Below are positions 60,874 through 64,000 of a DNA stretch of 64,000 nucleotides, in pieces (positions within the stretch are counted from its first letter, which is position 1; each line of letters begins with the position of its first letter). Source of the DNA: Sulfidibacterium sp036244975 (GTDB lineage Bacteria; Bacteroidota; Bacteroidia; Bacteroidales; F082); contig BTTE01000003.1 of assembly GCA_036244975.1 (NCBI GenBank), positions 1 through 64,000 on the forward strand, written 5' to 3'. Position numbers and translations under genes: made by a program. Under the pieces are notes generated by a model. That model worked only from the letters and a program-made list of their open reading frames with translations. It did not search any database and was not told the origin of the DNA.

Positions 60874-62697
60874 TCACTGTTCATTTGGTTCACTGCTTAA
60901 CGTTTTCCCGTATATCTTCAGCTGCTGTTTGATGGTGGTAATCAGTTCGTTTTTATCGATGGGTTTAGCGAGATAGCTGTCAAATCCTTCTTTCAGCAGA
61001 CGATCTTTGTCGCCCGACATGGCATAAGCTGTCTGTGCGATGAACGGAATTTTCCGGTATTCAGGATACTTTTCGCGAATGACTTTTAAAAGTTTGATAC
61101 CATCCCAGTCGCCGGGCAGGTTGATGTCGAAAAGCATGACCTGGTAAAAATGTCCGCTGGCAGCTTCTTTGGCGATGGTGTTCATGCAGTCGTCACCGTC
61201 CACTGTCAGCTTCACTTTTCCCAGTTTCCTGAGTATTTGCTCGAGTATTATCCGGTTCATTCGGTCGTCTTCCACCACAAAAACATCTAAGTCGCCCAGT
61301 TCGGTGGCTGTGCTTACTTCCACTTCCTCAACAGGTTCCGTTATGGCTACCTGTTCTTCAACAACGGCTTTTTCGCTGCACGGTATATGGATGGTTACGG
61401 TAGTTCCTTTTCCGGGAACAGACTCAAGAAGTAAGCTGCCTTTCATCATTTCAATGTATTTTTTGGCCAGTTTTAAACCTATTCCTGTTCCCTCGCTGTG
61501 AATATTTTTCGAGAGACCCGGTTCAAAAAGGTATTTTTGTTTGTCAGGACTAATTCCCGGGCCGTTGTCTTTTACCTCAATAACATCCGTATCTGTTTCT
61601 TCTGCATAGGAAGTCGAGATAGTAACAAACCCTTTCTCTGTATATTTTATGGCATTGTCAACGATTTGCGTCAGCGCTTTTTCCAATCCTTTTTCATCCG
61701 TAAGGGCAGTATTTAACTCACTGCTGATTTTACTTTTAAAAATCAGCTTTTTGTTGTTGGCTTCCGTTTTATATTGCTCAAAAACTCTGGTAATTATCTT
61801 GTCCGGAGCTACCGGTTTAATCTTTAGCACCAAGGTGTTAGACTCCAGGCTGGAGAGATCAATGACGTTGTCTAACAGCTTCAGCAGGCGGGCGCCGCTC
61901 TTTTCAATGTTTGCGGCATATTCGTATAGCTCACTGTTTTCCCTGACCGCCAGTTCGGTTTCCAGCATATTGGCAAATCCGATAATTCCGTTTAACGGCG
62001 TACGCACATCAAACCCCAGATTAGCGATAAACGCATTACGGAGGTAATTGGCTTCTTCAACTTTTTTCAGGGATGTTTTTAGCGCCAGCTCCTGCATACG
62101 CAAGGTTTCCAGCTCCTGCTGCAATGCACCGGCCTGCTGCTGCAATTTCTCATTGATTTCCTGCTCGGCTTTGGCTGTTTCCTTTTGTAACCGATTTATT
62201 TCCTGTTCCGTTTGCTTTAATGTGCGAACACTCTTTTGTGTGAAGAAAAACAGATAAATCAGCGAGGCAATTCCCGCCAGTAATACAAAGATAAACAGAT
62301 AAAAGGAAGCAGGAAAACCGGTGTTTTCCGCTGTTGTTTCTTTTACCGGCAATCGGCTGATATTTTGCAGGCTGTCGGCGATTTTATAAAAAACCAGCGC
62401 CTGTTTATAATCTTTTATCTGTTCAAATTTCCCGGACAACTCTTTGAAAAAAAGTATTTTGGCTTCCGTGGAAGCCTCCTGTTCCGGTAGTTTTTCATAC
62501 TGCAGTGCAAAATCAACAGTTGCGACAGGGTTCTTCCGGTAGAATTCCATGGCTGCTTTTTTCAGTGCAGCCGCTTTTTGTGCCCCCGGCAAATGCTGCA
62601 ACGCCAGGTTTAAACTATCTGAACTATTGCCGGGAGATGGGAATCCGCTCGTTCCTATAAACAAAAAAATAAAAACCAGGTAAAAATATTTTTTCAT
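60874..62697 (-). CDS. Hybrid sensor kinase with H-box His replaced by Phe
   Basis: A 607-residue membrane protein. A signal helix (about 4-20), a TPR-like periplasmic part (about 25-115), a transmembrane helix (about 130-152), a coiled coil (about 160-215), then a histidine-kinase core and a receiver. In the H-box the usual SHEIRTPLNG is GFDVRTPLNG; the phospho-accepting His is Phe229 (codon at 62011-62013). The ATP site looks intact: DNAIKYTEKG (N), DNGPGI (G1), GTGIGLKLA (G2). The receiver keeps its Asp (LFDINLPG, Asp524). The start at 62697 begins a clean signal peptide. Function is unclear. Confidence 0.88.
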   Translation of the reverse strand: MKKYFYLVFIFLFIGTSGFPSPGNSSDSLNLALQHLPGAQKAAALKKAAMEFYRKNPVATVDFALQYEKLPEQEASTEAKILFFKELSGKFEQIKDYKQALVFYKIADSLQNISRLPVKETTAENTGFPASFYLFIFVLLAGIASLIYLFFFTQKSVRTLKQTEQEINRLQKETAKAEQEINEKLQQQAGALQQELETLRMQELALKTSLKKVEEANYLRNAFIANLGFDVRTPLNGIIGFANMLETELAVRENSELYEYAANIEKSGARLLKLLDNVIDLSSLESNTLVLKIKPVAPDKIITRVFEQYKTEANNKKLIFKSKISSELNTALTDEKGLEKALTQIVDNAIKYTEKGFVTISTSYAEETDTDVIEVKDNGPGISPDKQKYLFEPGLSKNIHSEGTGIGLKLAKKYIEMMKGSLLLESVPGKGTTVTIHIPCSEKAVVEEQVAITEPVEEVEVSTATELGDLDVFVVEDDRMNRIILEQILRKLGKVKLTVDGDDCMNTIAKEAASGHFYQVMLFDINLPGDWDGIKLLKVIREKYPEYRKIPFIAQTAYAMSGDKDRLLKEGFDSYLAKPIDKNELITTIKQQLKIYGKTLSSEPNEQ

Positions 62698-62718
62698 AGG
62701 ATAATTTAGTGTTGTTGT

Positions 62719-62726
62719 CAAAAGTA
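62719..62726 (-). promoter_or_regulatory. -7 box of the hybrid kinase gene
   Basis: TACTTTTG on the minus strand, exact match to TAnnTTTG, 22 bp before the ATG at 62697. Confidence 0.4.
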
Positions 62727-62786
62727 AAAAAAATCTTCGTCTGTCTCTGTTTGTTTTCCCAATACTCCGGTAAAAAATTAACAATG

Positions 62787-63070
62787 GGGGACTTCTAATA
62801 ATTACTTCGCATCAAGATTTTCAGAGTTTTTTATAGACGATGAAAATTTTTGATGCACTATCGGGATAATGTAAGAAAGTTTGAAAAAGTATATGAAAAA
62901 CTCTGGAAACCCCATGGGAACAAATGAGATAAACAATCTGACAGCGTTAAAATTTTTCTCAATAGCTACGGCTATTCAGAAAAATTTATGCCTTGCCTGC
63001 CTGACCGGCAAGGCAGGCATCTTGTTCATCTCATTTGTTTTTTGAAAGAAAGGAATTATTAGAAGTCCCC
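62787..63070. mobile_element. 284-bp element with 17-bp terminal inverted repeats (MITE-like)
   Basis: The ends GGGGACTTCTAATAATT (62787-62803) and its exact complement (63054-63070) form perfect 17-bp inverted repeats. Within lie nested pairs: 62822-62835 with 62890-62905, 62919-62936 with 63022-63039 (one mismatch), 62950-62966 with 62971-62987 (one mismatch), and a GC-rich stem at 62989-63015. AAT lies just outside each end, with one extra G on the left, a possible 3-bp target duplication. No ORF is inside. It fills the gap between the hybrid kinase and the sugar porter. Non-autonomous transposon is an inference. Confidence 0.65.
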
Positions 63071-63145
63071 AATAGACATTTGAAAACTTTTTCAAAAGTT
63101 CAATTAAATTCCCGGAACCTTTAAAATACAAATAATACCTGGTGT

Positions 63146-64000
63146 TTATTCCTTCAAATCCCTTGGTTTTCCTCCTTTACGCCAATGTTCTTCAATTTTT
63201 TCCAGTGAAATACCTTTGGTTTCGGGAAGGAAATAATAGCCCCACACCAGACCGACAATGCCGATAAAGGCATAAAACCAAAAAGCACCTGCCGGATTGC
63301 CGTTATTTACCGCATGCATGGTAAAACTGTTGGTGGCCACATCATATAATTTTTCGTGAGTAATGATTCCCGTTCCTGAAGCAGTAAACAGTTTAACGAT
63401 TTTAAAGAAGGTAAAAGCAACCAGCCCGTTAAAAAACCAGTTAGACAAAGACCCGATGGAGGAGCCGACACCCCGTACACGAAGCGGAAAGACTTCGGAA
63501 ATAAAAAGCCAGCCCAGCGGCCCCAGGCTGATGGCAAAAAAGGCAATGTAGATCCATACAAAAACAATGGCCAGCCATTTTCCCATATCACCGAGGGAGG
63601 CGTGAAAAGCAAAGACTGTTCCAAGGGCAAGCAAAGAAAAGATAATGCCGCTTAGACCGATAAAATAGAGTTTTCTTCTGCCGATTTTGTCGATAAGGAA
63701 GAGAGAAAGCACGGTAAATACCACATTGACAACCCCTACACTTACAGCGCCCCATATTCCGGCCCGTGCCCCTTCAAAGCCTACAATCATAAATATTTTG
63801 GGACTGTAGTAAATGACCGTATTAATACCGACAAACTGCTGAAAGAACATGATTCCCACAGCAATCATAAGAGCCGTTCGCAGCCAGGGTTTGAAAACTT
63901 CGCGGAATGTAGCCCGGCTTTTTGCCTTTTCGATATCTTCTTTCATTTGCCGGATGGAGGCTTCCACAAGGCCGGGTTCTTCGATTTTTTTCAATACATG
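63146..64000 (-). CDS. Sugar porter of the major facilitator superfamily (N-terminus outside window)
   Basis: The C-terminal 285 residues or so of an MFS sugar transporter; the frame stays open to the window edge. About seven helices are visible. Signatures include PLGWLFISEVFPLRVRGVGSS (the helix 10-11 loop) and the ending PETKGISLEKIEEHWRKGG, which is the PESPR/PETKG-type sugar-porter signature. The inner QQFVGINTVIYYSPKIF motif in helix 7 also matches. Substrate is probably a hexose or pentose; not known. Confidence 0.92.
   Translation of the reverse strand, partial: HVLKKIEEPGLVEASIRQMKEDIEKAKSRATFREVFKPWLRTALMIAVGIMFFQQFVGINTVIYYSPKIFMIVGFEGARAGIWGAVSVGVVNVVFTVLSLFLIDKIGRRKLYFIGLSGIIFSLLALGTVFAFHASLGDMGKWLAIVFVWIYIAFFAISLGPLGWLFISEVFPLRVRGVGSSIGSLSNWFFNGLVAFTFFKIVKLFTASGTGIITHEKLYDVATNSFTMHAVNNGNPAGAFWFYAFIGIVGLVWGYYFLPETKGISLEKIEEHWRKGGKPRDLKE

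Noticed and set aside
1..64000. CRISPR array, rRNA operon, phage or IS transposase
   Set aside because: No regularly spaced direct repeats, no rRNA sequence and no transposase or integrase reading frame were seen.

Overview
The window comes from a chromosome of the phylum Bacteroidota, probably a Bacteroidales/Marinilabiliales-like lineage. Evidence: many promoters carry the Bacteroidota -7 box TAnnTTTG; the order lptE - TPR gene - secG - groS - groL and the block exbB - membrane protein - exbD - exbD are typical of the phylum; a bacterial geranylgeranylglyceryl phosphate synthase is present. There is no rRNA, CRISPR array or prophage. One tRNA (Ser, GGA) was found. The left edge cuts the 3' end of a LolA-like gene and the right edge cuts a sugar porter. 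Layout: 1-13 kb is mostly housekeeping: a P-loop kinase, the groL-groS-secG-TPR-lptE block, a lipoprotein hydrolase, an acyl-CoA ligase/acyl-CoA dehydrogenase pair, GGGP synthase, a small metal/thiol module (Cys-rich thioredoxin-like protein plus a CsoR-type regulator fused to an HMA domain) and cinA. 13-22 kb holds a nucleoside phosphorylase, a sensor kinase, hemW, a transporter paired with glutamate decarboxylase, a beta-propeller lipoprotein and a mannose-1-phosphate guanylyltransferase. 22-33 kb, mostly on the minus strand, holds LptF/G, two glycosyltransferases and a SprT-like protein, the ExbB/ExbD block, tRNA-Ser, tatD-ansA and xseA-xseB. 33-39 kb is a mannan-like glycan cluster: a GT4 fused to an (alpha/alpha)6 glycosidase-like domain, GH130, GT4, and a divergent GH130 with a helical N-terminal domain. 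40-61 kb is the most unusual part and reads as one envelope regulon. An OmpR-type two-component system, an ECF sigma factor with a partner that appears to span both membranes, a PepSY-like periplasmic protein followed by tolC-mfp-rnd, and a second mfp-rnd pair all lie near each other. The first gene of each of these four units is preceded by the same promoter architecture: two 11-bp direct half-sites (CTTYARAWTTC then CTTTAGATTT) 6-7 bp upstream of a -7-like box. This is the spacing expected for an OmpR/PhoB-type tandem dimer, and the two-component genes carry a copy too, so I propose autoregulation and a compact local regulon. Two DUF4143-type AAA ATPases, a VirK/YbjX-like gene and a frameshifted receiver-domain gene sit among these units. 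61-64 kb holds a hybrid kinase whose H-box histidine is Phe, a 284-bp element with 17-bp perfect terminal inverted repeats and nested hairpins, and the truncated sugar porter. Other points worth a second look are the CsoR domain that has lost its usual metal ligands, the RND pumps lacking the TM10 lysine, and glutamate decarboxylase paired with a major-facilitator protein rather than a GadC-type antiporter.
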